A DNA stretch of 64,000 nucleotides from Pseudovibrio sp. Ad37 (lineage in GTDB: Bacteria; Pseudomonadota; Alphaproteobacteria; Rhizobiales; Stappiaceae). A program made the translations under genes and the position numbers. Positions 25,659 through 35,105 of the stretch are shown here, piece after piece (within the stretch, counting starts at the first letter, position 1; each line of letters opens with the position of its first letter). The notes below the pieces were generated by a model that worked only from the letters and a program-made list of their open reading frames with translations, had not been told where the DNA came from and searched no databases. The stretch lies in contig NZ_LMCF01000223.1 in the NCBI RefSeq assembly GCF_001623075.1, forward strand, positions 154,670-218,669, in the 5' to 3' direction.

Positions 25659-26336
25659 TTAATCCTCAGCTTCCTGCTCTTTCAACTGCGCACGCAAATC
25701 CTGCGCATCTTCAAAGATCTCAGTTTCTTTACTCATAACCCGCAAAGCCCCGGAGCCGATATCAAACCATGCACCATGGATGTCCAGGTTTCCCTGTGTG
25801 ACAAGCTTTTCAATAAACGGGAACGTCATAAGGTTCTTCAAGCTCTGGCGAATACCAGCATATTCCAGTGCAAGTTGCGGATCTTCGTGTTTATCAACGG
25901 GAGTACAAGCCAGCGTAATCGCAGCCGGTTCCAACATCTTGATCCACGGTCCAACAAACTGACCAGTCTTGCTGAGTTTGCCATTACTTTCGCGGAAAGC
26001 CTGAACACCACCACACTTGCAATGGCCCAACACAACAAGATGCTTCACCTTTAGGCCAGTCACCGCATACTCGAGCGCTGCACTGGTACCGTGCGTACCA
26101 CCGCCCTGAATAAACGGAGGCACAAGGTTCGCCACGTTGCGAACCACAAACAGCTCACCCGGCTGCGCATGGAAGATACCTTCAGGAGTAACCCGGCTAT
26201 CACAGCAGGAAATCACCATTACTTCAGGTTCTTGACCATAGATCGCGAGGTTTTGATATTCCTCTTCAAACTGGCGATAAATCCGCTCTTTATAAAGGCC
26301 GTATCCAGTCAGCAGTTCTTTCGGAAAATCAGTCAT
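25659..26336 (-). CDS. Beta-class carbonic anhydrase
   Basis: 225 residues. Interconverts CO2 and bicarbonate in the cytoplasm with one zinc. Zinc ligands and catalytic dyad are visible: ISCCDSRVTPEGIF (Cys, Asp, Arg near 43-48) and VLGHCKCGGVQAF (His, Cys near 101-104). The VVRNVANLVPPF block near 66 is standard. It is the first gene on this strand before a terminator-like hairpin and follows RidA by about 150 bases. Supplies bicarbonate for carboxylases, perhaps including those of the ethylmalonyl-CoA route nearby, by inference. Confidence 0.95.
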   Translation of the reverse strand: MTDFPKELLTGYGLYKERIYRQFEEEYQNLAIYGQEPEVMVISCCDSRVTPEGIFHAQPGELFVVRNVANLVPPFIQGGGTHGTSAALEYAVTGLKVKHLVVLGHCKCGGVQAFRESNGKLSKTGQFVGPWIKMLEPAAITLACTPVDKHEDPQLALEYAGIRQSLKNLMTFPFIEKLVTQGNLDIHGAWFDIGSGALRVMSKETEIFEDAQDLRAQLKEQEAED

Positions 26337-26485
26337 GCGTCGCCATCTCGTTAGTGTCGATATTGTCTGCGTATATAGCTAAGGCAAACGATCTTTCAAC
26401 TGGCGAAAAGACCAGAAACTTAAAAGTCTCTTCACGTACATCTCCACAATGTACATTGTCAGTCTCACGAAAGCGAAAAGCCAGA

Positions 26486-26869
26486 TTAGCTTCTTCGAGC
26501 CATGACTTCTATTTCGACCTTCATTTCTTCTTTAATGAGAGCGCAAATAACCATCGTCGCGGCAGGACGGATCTCACCAAAATACTCACCAAGCACGGCA
26601 AAAACCGCCTCAACGTTACTCCGGTCAGTCACATAATAGCGCGCACGAACCACATCCGTGAGCGAACATCCTGCTTCGCCAAGCGCGCCTTTGATCGTTT
26701 CCAGCGCATTAACGGCTTGTGCGCCCACATCCTCTGGCATTTGCATCGTCGAATAATCATATCCGGTCGTGCCAGAAACATGGACGAAGTCGCCATCTAC
26801 AACTGCACGAGAATATCCAGCGGTCTTTTCAAAGGGTGATCCTGAAGAAATTAAAGTTCTCTCCGACAT
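26486..26869 (-). CDS. RidA/YjgF family protein
   Basis: 127 residues, single YjgF/Rid domain. The visible blocks are GYSRAVVDGDFVHVSGTTGYD near 18-38, QAVNALETIKGALGEAGCSLTDVVRARYYVTDRSN near 51-85 and RPAATMVICALIKEEMKVEIEVMA at the end, with the Glu and Arg that bind the enamine/imine carboxylate in RidA partly kept. Rid proteins hydrolyse reactive 2-aminoacrylate or related imines; subfamily is uncertain here. GGGAGG precedes the ATG by about seven bases. Confidence 0.88.
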   Translation of the reverse strand: MSERTLISSGSPFEKTAGYSRAVVDGDFVHVSGTTGYDYSTMQMPEDVGAQAVNALETIKGALGEAGCSLTDVVRARYYVTDRSNVEAVFAVLGEYFGEIRPAATMVICALIKEEMKVEIEVMARRS

Positions 26870-26978
26870 AACAACCTCCCTCGACTACAACTCAACATAC
26901 TGCGGCAGAACCATCAGCAGCATTCACTATTTGCAGGATACAACCGGGACAGTTCAGATCAATTGAGAAATTGGCACC

Positions 26979-27170
26979 TTATTCCTGACGACTTGATGAG
27001 AAAAAGCAGCTCAGCCCAAGTGCAGTCCATAAAGCGATGCCAATCCAGTACATCAGTGGGTCTACAGTTCTGTAGATGACATCATAAAGAAGCGTGTATC
27101 CCGCATAGAGATCCCAAGCGACCCACGCCAGCAAAACAACACCTATAATCCGCCAGAAAAAGCTCATCAT
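26979..27170 (-). CDS. Small two-helix membrane protein of unknown function
   Basis: 63 residues from the ATG at 27170, which has GGAGG 8 bases upstream. Two hydrophobic segments, FFWRIIGVVLLAWVAWDLYAGY and LMYWIGIALWTALGLSCFF, with a short loop between, and a charged C-terminal SSSRQE. I do not recognise the family. It lies about 110 bases upstream of ridA on the same strand. Confidence 0.65.
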   Translation of the reverse strand: MMSFFWRIIGVVLLAWVAWDLYAGYTLLYDVIYRTVDPLMYWIGIALWTALGLSCFFSSSRQE

Positions 27171-27702
27171 GGGCGAAATCCTCCTACCACTCATAGTAAC
27201 GCTTTGATCTTGAAGAAAAACCTACGGTTTTGGGGGGCCAAACAGTGAACAACTCAGCACAGTCACTCAAAGTGAATCAGGCGAGATTTGCTAACATTTT
27301 TACTGATTCGCTTGCATAATCCTACAATTTCAACGTCACGATGTAAGTTTAGCTAAAAACACGACACAATTACATAATCATAACCTACATTTAATTTGCT
27401 CATTTCTACTAATTCTGGGATATAAAGGATCTCAAATGGACAGAAAGCTTGCTTGTTTCTCTTGAGTATTTTTGTCGATCATCTGGAGCACGGATTACGG
27501 AAATCATCACGTCATCCGGCAACTTATTGAATTTGTTTAATTAAACAAGTCAATTGGACAACTAAGGAAAATATAAAGGGATAAGAAAAAAGATCAAAAG
27601 CGACACATACTATGCAAAGTGTCAACTTTCTAAGGTATTGCTTGATAACTAAAAATACTTCTTATTCAATGCCTGCCGTGTTGTTGTTGGGGGACTACAT
27701 AC
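27171..27702. other. 530-base AT-rich upstream region of mch
   Basis: No gene is supportable. It is clearly AT-richer than its surroundings and carries the divergent promoters of mch and the small membrane protein. The most marked element is the 16-bp perfect palindrome at 27533-27548, noted separately. A region this long in front of a single catabolic gene suggests regulation by more than one factor. Confidence 0.5.
27533..27548. promoter_or_regulatory. Perfect 16-bp palindrome upstream of mch
   Basis: TTGTTTAATTAAACAA is an exact palindrome about 155 bases before the mch start. Outer bases TTGA and TCAA extend the symmetry with a one-base slip. A dimeric regulator binding site is likely; which protein binds is unknown. 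Confidence 0.55.
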
Positions 27703-28785
27703 ATGACGTTAACTGCGGTTAAGACAAAAACGTCTTGCGGTAACTTTTTTGAAGATTTTCACGTGGGCCAGGTCATAAGACATGGCACACCAAAGACAAT
27801 AAACGAGGGAGATACAGCTCTTTATACTGCATTATACGGATCTCGATTTGCGGTACAGTCGGGAACTGCTTTTGCAGAAACCATTGGATACCCGTATTAC
27901 CCGTTGGATGACCTGCTAGTCTTCCACGTGGTCTTCGGTAAAACAGCGGGAGATATCTCACTGAATGCCGTCGCGAATCTGGGGTATTCCGACTGCCGTT
28001 TCCTGATGCCTGTCTATGCCGGAGATACTGTCTCTGCCACGTCAAAAGTCATCGGGCTGAAAGAAAATTCAAACGGCAAAACCGGTGTTGTTTACGTGCG
28101 CTCTACTGGCTATCGCCACAAAGAGCCAGGGAATCCTGAAAAGGTTCTGGAATACACCCGCTGGGTCATGGTGAAAAAGCGCGATGAAGATGCGTCTGCA
28201 CCAGAAACCGCCCTGCCGGATCTGCCAGACGGAATTTCCGAGGACTGCCTTGGGCAAGCCGTTCCAGAGCTTTCAATCGATAATTGGGACTTTGACCTTT
28301 CCGGTTCACCATTCCGCTTCGATGACTACGAAGTGGGTGAAAAGATCGCTCACGTCGACGGTATGACCGTGGAAGAAGCTGAACACCAGCTCGCAACACG
28401 TCTTTACCAGAACACAGCGAAAGTCCACTTCAATCATCACAGCGAGAAAAACAGTCGCTTTGGCAAACGCCTGATCTACGGTGGCCATGTCATCTCGCTT
28501 GCGCGTGCTTTGTCTTTCAACGGACTCGGCAATGCTTTCCATATCACGGGCATCAATGCAGGACGACACGTTGCACCGCTCTTTGCGGGTGACACCGTTT
28601 ACGCATGGTCTGAAGTTCTGGACAAAAAACGGATTGAAGAAAGAAGCGATATCGCAGCACTACGCCTGCGCCTCATCGCAACAAAAGATCTTACTTGCGG
28701 AGATTTCCCATACAAGAATGAAGACGGGAAATACGAAGACGGCGTAATCCTTGATCTGGATTACTGGGTCGTCATCCCGGTTTGA
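27703..28785 (+). CDS. mch: Mesaconyl-CoA hydratase (2-methylmalyl-CoA dehydratase)
   Basis: 360 residues, two MaoC hot-dog domains. Hydrates mesaconyl-C1-CoA to beta-methylmalyl-CoA in the ethylmalonyl-CoA pathway, which lets bacteria without isocitrate lyase grow on acetate and other C2 sources. It closely follows the known Rhodobacter enzyme: FFEDFHVGQVIRHGTPKTINEGDTALYTALYGSRFA near 14-50, DDLLVFHVVFGKT near 73, VEEAEHQLATRLYQNTAKVHFN near 223-245 and YGGHVISLARALSFNGLGNA near 262-281. GGGGGA precedes the ATG. No other pathway gene (ccr, ecm, mcl) is in the window. A terminator follows. Confidence 0.93.
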   Translation: MTLTAVKTKTSCGNFFEDFHVGQVIRHGTPKTINEGDTALYTALYGSRFAVQSGTAFAETIGYPYYPLDDLLVFHVVFGKTAGDISLNAVANLGYSDCRFLMPVYAGDTVSATSKVIGLKENSNGKTGVVYVRSTGYRHKEPGNPEKVLEYTRWVMVKKRDEDASAPETALPDLPDGISEDCLGQAVPELSIDNWDFDLSGSPFRFDDYEVGEKIAHVDGMTVEEAEHQLATRLYQNTAKVHFNHHSEKNSRFGKRLIYGGHVISLARALSFNGLGNAFHITGINAGRHVAPLFAGDTVYAWSEVLDKKRIEERSDIAALRLRLIATKDLTCGDFPYKNEDGKYEDGVILDLDYWVVIPV

Positions 28786-28860
28786 TCTTCAACGTATCCT
28801 TGAGGAGCCAAGGTCTCTAAAGGATGCGACAAAACGATAGAAATAAAACAACACGAAAAG

Positions 28861-28890
28861 AAAGCCCGGTGCACCATGTGCCCGGGCTTT
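28861..28890. terminator. Bidirectional terminator between mch and the chemoreceptor gene
   Basis: AAAGCCCGG (28861-28869) pairs with CCGGGCTTT (28882-28890), and GCAC/GTGC continues the stem inside. It is flanked by A and T tracts. Confidence 0.9.
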
Positions 28891-28921
28891 TCTGATTTTC
28901 AATCAACTCGAAGAATACACC

Positions 28922-30301
28922 TCACCGCTTAGACAACAACTCGTCCAGATGGCGAAGTACCTCGACTGAAGCATCTTCCATGCGTTTGTAGGCAGCATCT
29001 GCGCCTGCATGATCTGCTATTCCAAAAAGGCGCGCACATTCCTTGCCTTGTTCGTGAACTTCAGCATGAACAGGCAACAGTTTCTTAAACGCCAGACTAT
29101 CGCGAACACGAGCATCATCCACTTTGTCATACCACTTACCAAGACGGCACTGATGATGATCTGAAAGCTCACTCACCTGCAAATGACTGAGGCCAACTGA
29201 CATTTCGGCAAGGTGCTTCTTCCAGATTATGTGATCAGCCTTAGCACGATGCAGAATGAAGTTCGGCACGCCTCGCTTATCAAACTCAGTAAACTGCTCT
29301 TCCACGATGGATTCAGATTGAGCAACCGTCTCGATCACATGTTCAATCCGCTCATTCACATCGCGTGCATGCCCTGCAATTGCATGCACACCGCGATTGA
29401 TTTCGCTGGTTGCCTCTTCCTGCTGCGTCAGCTGGCGTGCAATTTCACGCATCTGCGTACTCGCAACTCCTACATCGCGCATCACTTCGGAAATCAAACT
29501 CTCGGCATTCTGTGAATTATCAATACTCTTGCCAACCAGAGACTGTGCATCACTCACAGCTGAGTTCACATCGTTCACGTGAGCTTGCAAGGTCTCAATC
29601 CGGCACCGAATATCATCTGTTGCCTGCTGTGTTTGACCGGAGAGATCCTTCACCTCGGAAGCCACAACAGCAAAGCCCTTGCCCGCCTCGCCAGCACGCG
29701 CCGCTTCAATCGTCGCGTTCAGTGCCAGCAGATTTGTTTGCTTGGCCAGGGCCTCAATCGTACCGACAAATGTGCCAATCTGAACAGCGGCAGCGGTCAA
29801 CTCATTTGCAGCAGCAGTCATACTTTCAAAGAACCGACCAATATGCTGGCTGGCATCTGCAGATTCTCGAGTTGCTGTTTCTCCCTGCTGCATGGCTTCA
29901 TTTGCAGATTCCACCGCATCCGCAGCTCCTTGAGCGCTAGAGGCAATTTCAGAGAAGGAAACGTTTAGCTCTTCAACACCGGTCGCAATTGTCTGCGCGC
30001 CTTCATCCGTTTTGCGAATATGCCATGTGATTTGGGAGATCGCTGCCATCGATTCACTGGCTTGCAGGGAGTACTCTACCGTTTGGCCAAGGGTGCGCTC
30101 ATCCTGATCATCAAGCTTCTGCTTTAGTGCTTCAAAGCGCTCGTAAAGATCTGCTGAAACACCTTCCACTTCGGGAAGTGGACGATCTTCCATCAAAGCC
30201 GACAGAAGTGCATCAATTCCTTCACGATTGATGCCGCCCACATCTGTCTGATGTGATCCCTCAGCCTTAGGTGCGCTCTTCAACATTTCGGACCAGTTCA
30301 T
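28922..30301 (-). CDS. Soluble methyl-accepting chemotaxis protein with C-terminal CZB domain
   Basis: 459 residues without any membrane segment, so cytoplasmic. The long coiled signalling domain covers about 75-330; its hairpin tip reads [57 protein letters not shown] near 165-225. A chemoreceptor zinc-binding (CZB) domain closes the protein: [14 protein letters not shown] near 350, then [11 protein letters not shown] near 388 and [12 protein letters not shown] near 415, giving the three-His/one-Cys zinc site. CZB proteins sense zinc or hypochlorous acid through the zinc thiolate. The N-terminal 70 residues carry no recognised sensor. Monocistronic with terminator downstream. Confidence 0.92.
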   Translation of the reverse strand: MNWSEMLKSAPKAEGSHQTDVGGINREGIDALLSALMEDRPLPEVEGVSADLYERFEALKQKLDDQDERTLGQTVEYSLQASESMAAISQITWHIRKTDEGAQTIATGVEELNVSFSEIASSAQGAADAVESANEAMQQGETATRESADASQHIGRFFESMTAAANELTAAAVQIGTFVGTIEALAKQTNLLALNATIEAARAGEAGKGFAVVASEVKDLSGQTQQATDDIRCRIETLQAHVNDVNSAVSDAQSLVGKSIDNSQNAESLISEVMRDVGVASTQMREIARQLTQQEEATSEINRGVHAIAGHARDVNERIEHVIETVAQSESIVEEQFTEFDKRGVPNFILHRAKADHIIWKKHLAEMSVGLSHLQVSELSDHHQCRLGKWYDKVDDARVRDSLAFKKLLPVHAEVHEQGKECARLFGIADHAGADAAYKRMEDASVEVLRHLDELLSKR

Positions 30302-30649
30302 CTTGAATTACCTTCCAAACTGCACATTCAGTGCAGATAATTCCCTAACCGCCAATCTCTCACCACCACAACCCAGCCAAGTCAGTAGAGGAAAAATAAG
30401 TAAGATCAGCGTATTTACGTACCCCACAACAAGTCATTCAAGACAACAAGTGCAACTATCCCAACGTCAAACTTATGAGCTTGAAAGACTCATGCTTAAA
30501 ACATACATAAATTATTACTAATAATAGCTTACTAGCCTAATAAATATGGTTTTGGCTTTGAAATTCAGTATGTTCTCATAAGGGCCAGACAGAATAAAAG
30601 CCCCGACCTTTCGGACCGGGGCTTTGAGTACATCAATCTAACTAAGCTA
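30302..30649. other. Intergenic region between chemoreceptor and U32 genes
   Basis: About 350 bases, AT-rich between 30400 and 30590, no gene seen. It holds the chemoreceptor promoter on its left side and the U32 terminator at 30598-30626 on its right side. Confidence 0.5.
30598..30626 (-). terminator. Terminator of the U32 gene
   Basis: AAAGCCCCG (30598-30606) pairs with CGGGGCTTT (30618-30626) around an 11-base loop; on the minus strand TTTTATTC follows. It is 24 bases after the stop codon. Confidence 0.9.
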
Positions 30650-32296
30650 TCAGCTCACTTCGTGCTTCAACGCATTCCGCGCCAGCATCACACCCTGCTT
30701 TTTAGTCTTCAGAATCTCGCGAGCCTTCTCAAACTTCGGATCTTCCCAGAAGATCATGCAACCGTTACAGCCACGACCACAACAACCTTCCAAGCCAAGA
30801 CGAGGAGATTTTGGTTTACGATCCTGACTTCCCTCAACGATCGCATCAATCAATCGACCACGCTGCCTCTCATACTTGTTCTGCTGCGCATTCGTCGCTT
30901 CACCGCGCGCTTCAATACGCTCTGCAGTCCGATCCAGCTTCAGGCGACTCCACTGCTCTGGTGTCAACGGACGCTCTTTACGCACCACAGTGTTTACCGG
31001 GAAGCGATCTTTAAAGTCCGCTGCATCGTCTTTATCAAACAGGGAGAACGGGATACGCACCAATGGCTGCTTGCCAGCGTGTACTTCCTGCGTAATCTCA
31101 CCAGACTTCGCATTTTCAAACTCATAGATACGCAGCAAGACGCTGTCGTCGGACAGAGGCTGCAGAAACTCCAGCACTTCCCCGGCAACAATCTTGTTCT
31201 TCACTTTCATGTAGAACGCTTCGTCAGTCACCTTCTCAACAATACCAGCGAATTCCCACTCACCAATTGAATGTGTGTCTTCATAGTTATGGGCATAGTA
31301 GTTCAAACGGCCTTCATGGAACGCAGTGGTGTAGCCACGATTGGCAACACTATACATCTCATCCATGTACTTCTGCGGGTTCCAGTTCTCAGGGTCACAA
31401 TAGTAATCATCAATCGCCATGCGGTAGGCACGTGCAACAACCGCAACGTAGTACATGGACTTGCCACGCCCTTCGATCTTCAGAGAATCCACGCCAATAC
31501 GCAGGAAGTCATTCAGCTTCGGCATCAGACACAGGTCTTTGGAGTTCAGAATGTAAGAACCGCGACCATCTTCCAGAATTGGCATCAACTCGCCAGGGCG
31601 GCATCCCTCTTCCAGCAAGAACTCAAACATGTCCATGTTGTCTTCGTTCAGCTCAAGCTCGTTGATCGTGCCGTCTTTCATGCGCATGCGCACTTTGTAG
31701 TTCCAGCGACAGGAGTTTGCGCAGTTCCCTTGGTTCGCGCCACGCTCCGCCATAAAGTTGGAAAGCAGGCAGCGACCAGAATAGGTCATGCACATCGCAC
31801 CATGAACAAATGCTTCCAGACGAATGTCCGGGCACTTCTCACGAATTTCAGAAAGCTCAGGAAAGGACACTTCACGCGCCAACACAACCAGGTCAGCGCC
31901 CTGCTCTTTCCAGAAATCAACCGAAAGCCACGAGCAAACGTTCGCCTGCGTGGAAATATGCAGCGGCACATTTGGCAGCTCTTTACGCATAAACTGGAAC
32001 ACACCCGGATCAGCAATGATCAACCCATCCGGATTAATATCGCGAATAGTCTCGGCATATTCCTTCAGTTTAGGAACGTCTTTGTTATGAGAAAACAAGT
32101 TCAGCGTCAGATAAACACGCTTGCCATGCTTATGCGCAAATTCAATCCCTTCAACAACCTGCTCAAGCGTAAACTCTGCCTTCGTACGCAGGGACATATC
32201 TGGCGTACCAAGGTAGATCGCATCTGCTCCATAAAGCACAGCAATCTTTAGCTTCTGAAGGTTGCCCGCAGGCATCAGGAGTTCTGAAGTTCTCAT
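30650..32296 (-). CDS. Peptidase U32 family protein (TrhP/YegQ-like tRNA hydroxylation type)
   Basis: 548 residues. The N-terminal U32 barrel shows MRTSELLMPAGNLQKLKIAVLYGADAIYLG, VPLHISTQANVCSWLSVDFWKEQGA and the signature EAFVHGAMCMTYSGRCLLSNFMAERGANQGNCANSCRW near 160-200, whose cysteines bind an Fe-S cluster in characterised members. KIEGRGKSMYYVAVVARAYR near 275 is also conserved. E. coli relatives take part in hydroxylation of tRNA wobble uridine (TrhP) or of 23S rRNA (RlhA). The last 60 residues add a second cysteine group, CCGRGCNGC, longer than E. coli TrhP. A TTG at 32308 is an alternative start. Confidence 0.88.
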   Translation of the reverse strand: MRTSELLMPAGNLQKLKIAVLYGADAIYLGTPDMSLRTKAEFTLEQVVEGIEFAHKHGKRVYLTLNLFSHNKDVPKLKEYAETIRDINPDGLIIADPGVFQFMRKELPNVPLHISTQANVCSWLSVDFWKEQGADLVVLAREVSFPELSEIREKCPDIRLEAFVHGAMCMTYSGRCLLSNFMAERGANQGNCANSCRWNYKVRMRMKDGTINELELNEDNMDMFEFLLEEGCRPGELMPILEDGRGSYILNSKDLCLMPKLNDFLRIGVDSLKIEGRGKSMYYVAVVARAYRMAIDDYYCDPENWNPQKYMDEMYSVANRGYTTAFHEGRLNYYAHNYEDTHSIGEWEFAGIVEKVTDEAFYMKVKNKIVAGEVLEFLQPLSDDSVLLRIYEFENAKSGEITQEVHAGKQPLVRIPFSLFDKDDAADFKDRFPVNTVVRKERPLTPEQWSRLKLDRTAERIEARGEATNAQQNKYERQRGRLIDAIVEGSQDRKPKSPRLGLEGCCGRGCNGCMIFWEDPKFEKAREILKTKKQGVMLARNALKHEVS

Positions 32297-32627
32297 AGTG
32301 GCGACCAAATTCTCTGGTGTTTTCTAAAGCTCTGTTGTCAAGCTATTGACCAGCGCCTCGGCAGTGTCTTTGGGAAACAGCAAAAGGGCGCGTATTTAGG
32401 GGTGCTTCTAAGGGATTTCATCAAGGATGAACAGAACAATTTTGTCTCACCCAGTTTGATGGGCTACAGCAATTCCATCGCTCAGCAGCACACCACTCCA
32501 ATAAATCCGTATAACTATGCTTACAAAGAAATGGGCGGATACCTAAGTACCCACCCAAATCATAAGAACACTCATGTAAGCTGACGGTTAATTGCCCCCG
32601 CCGTCAGCTACAAACAGCAACACTCGC
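32297..32627. other. Intergenic region between U32 and LysR genes
   Basis: 330 bases holding the U32 promoter and the lysR terminator (32579-32609). A 60-codon open frame at 32402 has no ribosome site and no recognisable product, so I do not call it. Confidence 0.5.
32579..32609 (-). terminator. Terminator-like hairpin after the LysR gene
   Basis: AGCTGACGG (32579-32587) pairs perfectly with CCGTCAGCT (32601-32609), 19 bases after the LysR stop. The T run is poor. Confidence 0.65.
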
Positions 32628-33560
32628 TTAATCGACGAGCGCAGCCACTGGTTCATAAGCTTCTTCATCTACGAAATCGTAGCGCAACTGATTTTCAAAC
32701 CAATCACGGAAGCTGCGAATTTTGGGCTCAGCTCCACGCTTCTCACGCCACATCAGCTTATGTTCACGACCATCCCGCTGATATTCAGGGAAGATCGGCA
32801 CAAGGCGTCCGGCGGTTTCAGCTTCGGCACTCAGCAGATTGGACTCTAGAACAATGCCGAACCCCTTTTCGGCAGCGTCAAGAGAAAGAGCCGCATTCTC
32901 AAACACCATCATCTCGTTGACGATCGGGTTTGGAACACCAGCTTCAGACAGCCATGTCTCCCAGGAAACCGTGGCACCTTCACTGCGAATAATCGGCAGC
33001 TTCAGCAACTCATTCGGCTTTTTCGGGTAGCCAAGATTATCCAGCAGTTCAGGTGAAATCAGCGGACGAAACTTCTCGCGTCCTAAAGAGATCTCCTGAA
33101 ACTCTTCTGGAGTATTGGACTGGCGCGTAAAGACAAGGTCATAAAGCCCGCCTTCAATATTCTGATCAGAGCCACTGCTGGAAACAGTCACCGTGATCTC
33201 TGAATTATGCGCAGTAAACGAACGAAGGCGGCGCAACAGCCAATTGCTGGCGAAGCTTGAAGAACAATGGATACTCAAGGTATCTCTGTTCCCGACGGCC
33301 TCAATAGTGCGCGTCGCAGTTGAGATTCTGTCAAATGCCTCGGCAATCTCCGAGGCATATCGATAGGCCGCTGCAGTCGGGAAAACCGCTCTGGAACGGC
33401 GCTCAAACAGCTCCAATCCCAGGTGATCTTCCAGCGCTTTGAGCCGGTGACTGACCGCACTAGCCGTAATTGCTAGCTTTTGGGCCGCCGAAACCAAACT
33501 CCCAGTTTCCATAACTGCACGAAACGCGACCAAAGCATTCAAAGGGGGCAAACGATTCAT
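32628..33560 (-). CDS. LysR family transcriptional regulator (GcvA-like)
   Basis: 310 residues. The winged helix-turn-helix is MNRLPPLNALVAFRAVMETGSLVSAAQKLAITASAVSHRLKALEDHLGLELFERRSR (1-57), and PPLNAL..F.A is the hallmark of the GcvA/AmpR subgroup. The effector domain covers about 90-300 (DTLSIHCSSSFASNWLLRRLRSF). ATG at 33560 is the natural start; open codons upstream to 33656 do not fit. Target unknown; it is followed upstream by an AT-rich gap and then the HTH-citrate synthase gene, both on the same strand, so no divergent target is obvious. Confidence 0.9.
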   Translation of the reverse strand: MNRLPPLNALVAFRAVMETGSLVSAAQKLAITASAVSHRLKALEDHLGLELFERRSRAVFPTAAAYRYASEIAEAFDRISTATRTIEAVGNRDTLSIHCSSSFASNWLLRRLRSFTAHNSEITVTVSSSGSDQNIEGGLYDLVFTRQSNTPEEFQEISLGREKFRPLISPELLDNLGYPKKPNELLKLPIIRSEGATVSWETWLSEAGVPNPIVNEMMVFENAALSLDAAEKGFGIVLESNLLSAEAETAGRLVPIFPEYQRDGREHKLMWREKRGAEPKIRSFRDWFENQLRYDFVDEEAYEPVAALVD

Positions 33561-33906
33561 GAAATGCCTTATTCTTGATAGAGTGAGAGATACAACCAAT
33601 ATTCCGATTAATGATGTAGACGTAACATAGCGCCTCCCCAATTTGAACACCCTCAAATCAACTAGGTCACGTCAAAAATTATGTAAAAGAGCACATTTCC
33701 ACAATAGATAACACCACATATGAACTACTCAATTATTGATAATCTAAGGAATACTTTCAGATAATCAGACAAAATAATCGATATAAATTTCATTACAGAG
33801 AAAGAACATAACATTATCAATTTTACGCTAGGAGATCATAGAATAGCCCCTAGATACACGCCTAGGTTAAAGATCAAAAAAATTAACTATTCAACTGACG
33901 CCTGCT
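33561..33906. other. Intergenic region upstream of the LysR gene
   Basis: About 350 AT-rich bases, with no gene seen. It should contain the lysR promoter. A weak CCTAG/CTAGG repeat lies near 33848-33865 just after the citrate-synthase-like gene; it could be a poor terminator. Confidence 0.4.
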
Positions 33907-35091
33907 TTAGGTCGGACGAATACCAACATATGCAGCGCGCGGACGTATTTGTTCTTGCATTTGATACTGTTCGAGCGTTTGAGCAATCCAGCCGCTAATT
34001 CTTGAAATACAAAACAAAATTCCTGCAGAATTTTTTGGTAAGCCCAAAATCTGCTCCAAAAGTGCTAGTGGAAAATCCACATTCATGTGCTTTCCGAAAA
34101 GCTCACGAGATCTTTCCAGCAACGGTGGAATCAGTTCAACAAGCGGGTGATCCAGCTCACTTTGCATGAGTTTGTCTAATAGAAATTCGCCCCTTGGATC
34201 AGGCCCACCGTATACGGAATGCCCAAGTCCCGGCAGATATTCTCCGTTCATACATCGCTCTTGCAACACGTTCTCTATATCGTCAACTACATGAATGTGC
34301 TTCAGCCAACTCAGCACACGCTCTGCGTTTGTTCCATGTCTGGGCCCCATAAACGCCCCAAGTCCGGAAACAAGAACAGCATGCAGCGGCGCCCGAGTCG
34401 AAGCAGCACATCTCACCGCATATGCGCTGGTGTTGAGCTCATGGTCCGCACACAAAACAAGCGTCGCACGGATCAGATCGATGGCCTTTTCATTCTTCAC
34501 ACCCCATGCCTGCGCAATCTGTCTGTGCATCGGCTCAGTGCTCGGCGCTTGCATCAGCAAAGCACTCGCTGCAAGGCGAATGAGGCTCGCCCCTTTCCGC
34601 TTGAGCAGCTCCTGAGACAGCGTGTAGGCCGCGCTGTCTTGTTCCGGCCAGGAACAGAGCGCCACAATCGCGCGCTCAACTGGTCGGCGGTGCCCGTTCA
34701 CCACCTCGACGGCATCTGGAGCAGGTTGAGCAAATGGATCATTCTCACAATCCCACAACAGCGTAGCTACACTCTCAAGCGTCCCAGCTTTTGCGAGTTC
34801 CAATGCAGACTGACCACGATAATAATGCCCTTCATCTGTCAAAAGCGTTAGCTTGGTCTCAAGCACGCCCTTGGCAGCAGCACTACGCGATTGCCCTTCT
34901 CGCTCCTCAGGACCTTCTCCAGCCCGGCGACTTCTCAGGAAGCGAATGTCTGATGCATCATAAAGCCGCGTCCGCCCCGGCCCCTGAACAGAACGGATCA
35001 GCCCACGGCTCACATAAGCGTAGAGCGTGGCTGGGCGTACGCCCAACTCATTGGCAGCTTCTTTGGCAGAAAGATAAATAACTTCAGACAT
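33907..35091 (-). CDS. Citrate synthase-like protein with N-terminal MerR-type DNA-binding domain
   Basis: 394 residues, two modules. Residues 1-55 (IYLSAKEAANELGVRPATLYAYVSRGLIRSVQGPGRTRLYDASDIRFLRSRR) are a MerR/excisionase-type winged helix. Residues about 75-385 are a citrate synthase fold: ADHELNTSAYAVRCAAST near 215 (first active His), PGLGHSVYGGPDPRG near 285 (second His, Arg) and NVDFPLALLEQILGLP near 340 (active Asp). The core catalytic residues look kept, so it may still bind or turn over oxaloacetate and acyl-CoA. It may act as a metabolite-sensing regulator or a DNA-binding enzyme. An 18-bp palindrome 15 bases before the start codon suggests autoregulation. It follows a TRAP binding-protein gene by 81 bases. 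Confidence 0.88.
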   Translation of the reverse strand: MSEVIYLSAKEAANELGVRPATLYAYVSRGLIRSVQGPGRTRLYDASDIRFLRSRRAGEGPEEREGQSRSAAAKGVLETKLTLLTDEGHYYRGQSALELAKAGTLESVATLLWDCENDPFAQPAPDAVEVVNGHRRPVERAIVALCSWPEQDSAAYTLSQELLKRKGASLIRLAASALLMQAPSTEPMHRQIAQAWGVKNEKAIDLIRATLVLCADHELNTSAYAVRCAASTRAPLHAVLVSGLGAFMGPRHGTNAERVLSWLKHIHVVDDIENVLQERCMNGEYLPGLGHSVYGGPDPRGEFLLDKLMQSELDHPLVELIPPLLERSRELFGKHMNVDFPLALLEQILGLPKNSAGILFCISRISGWIAQTLEQYQMQEQIRPRAAYVGIRPT

Positions 35092-35105
35092 CGCACACCT
35101 ATCAC

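Noticed and set aside
31271..32251. 326-codon open frame antisense to the U32 gene
   Set aside because: No family similarity; U32 signature on the opposite strand is clear.
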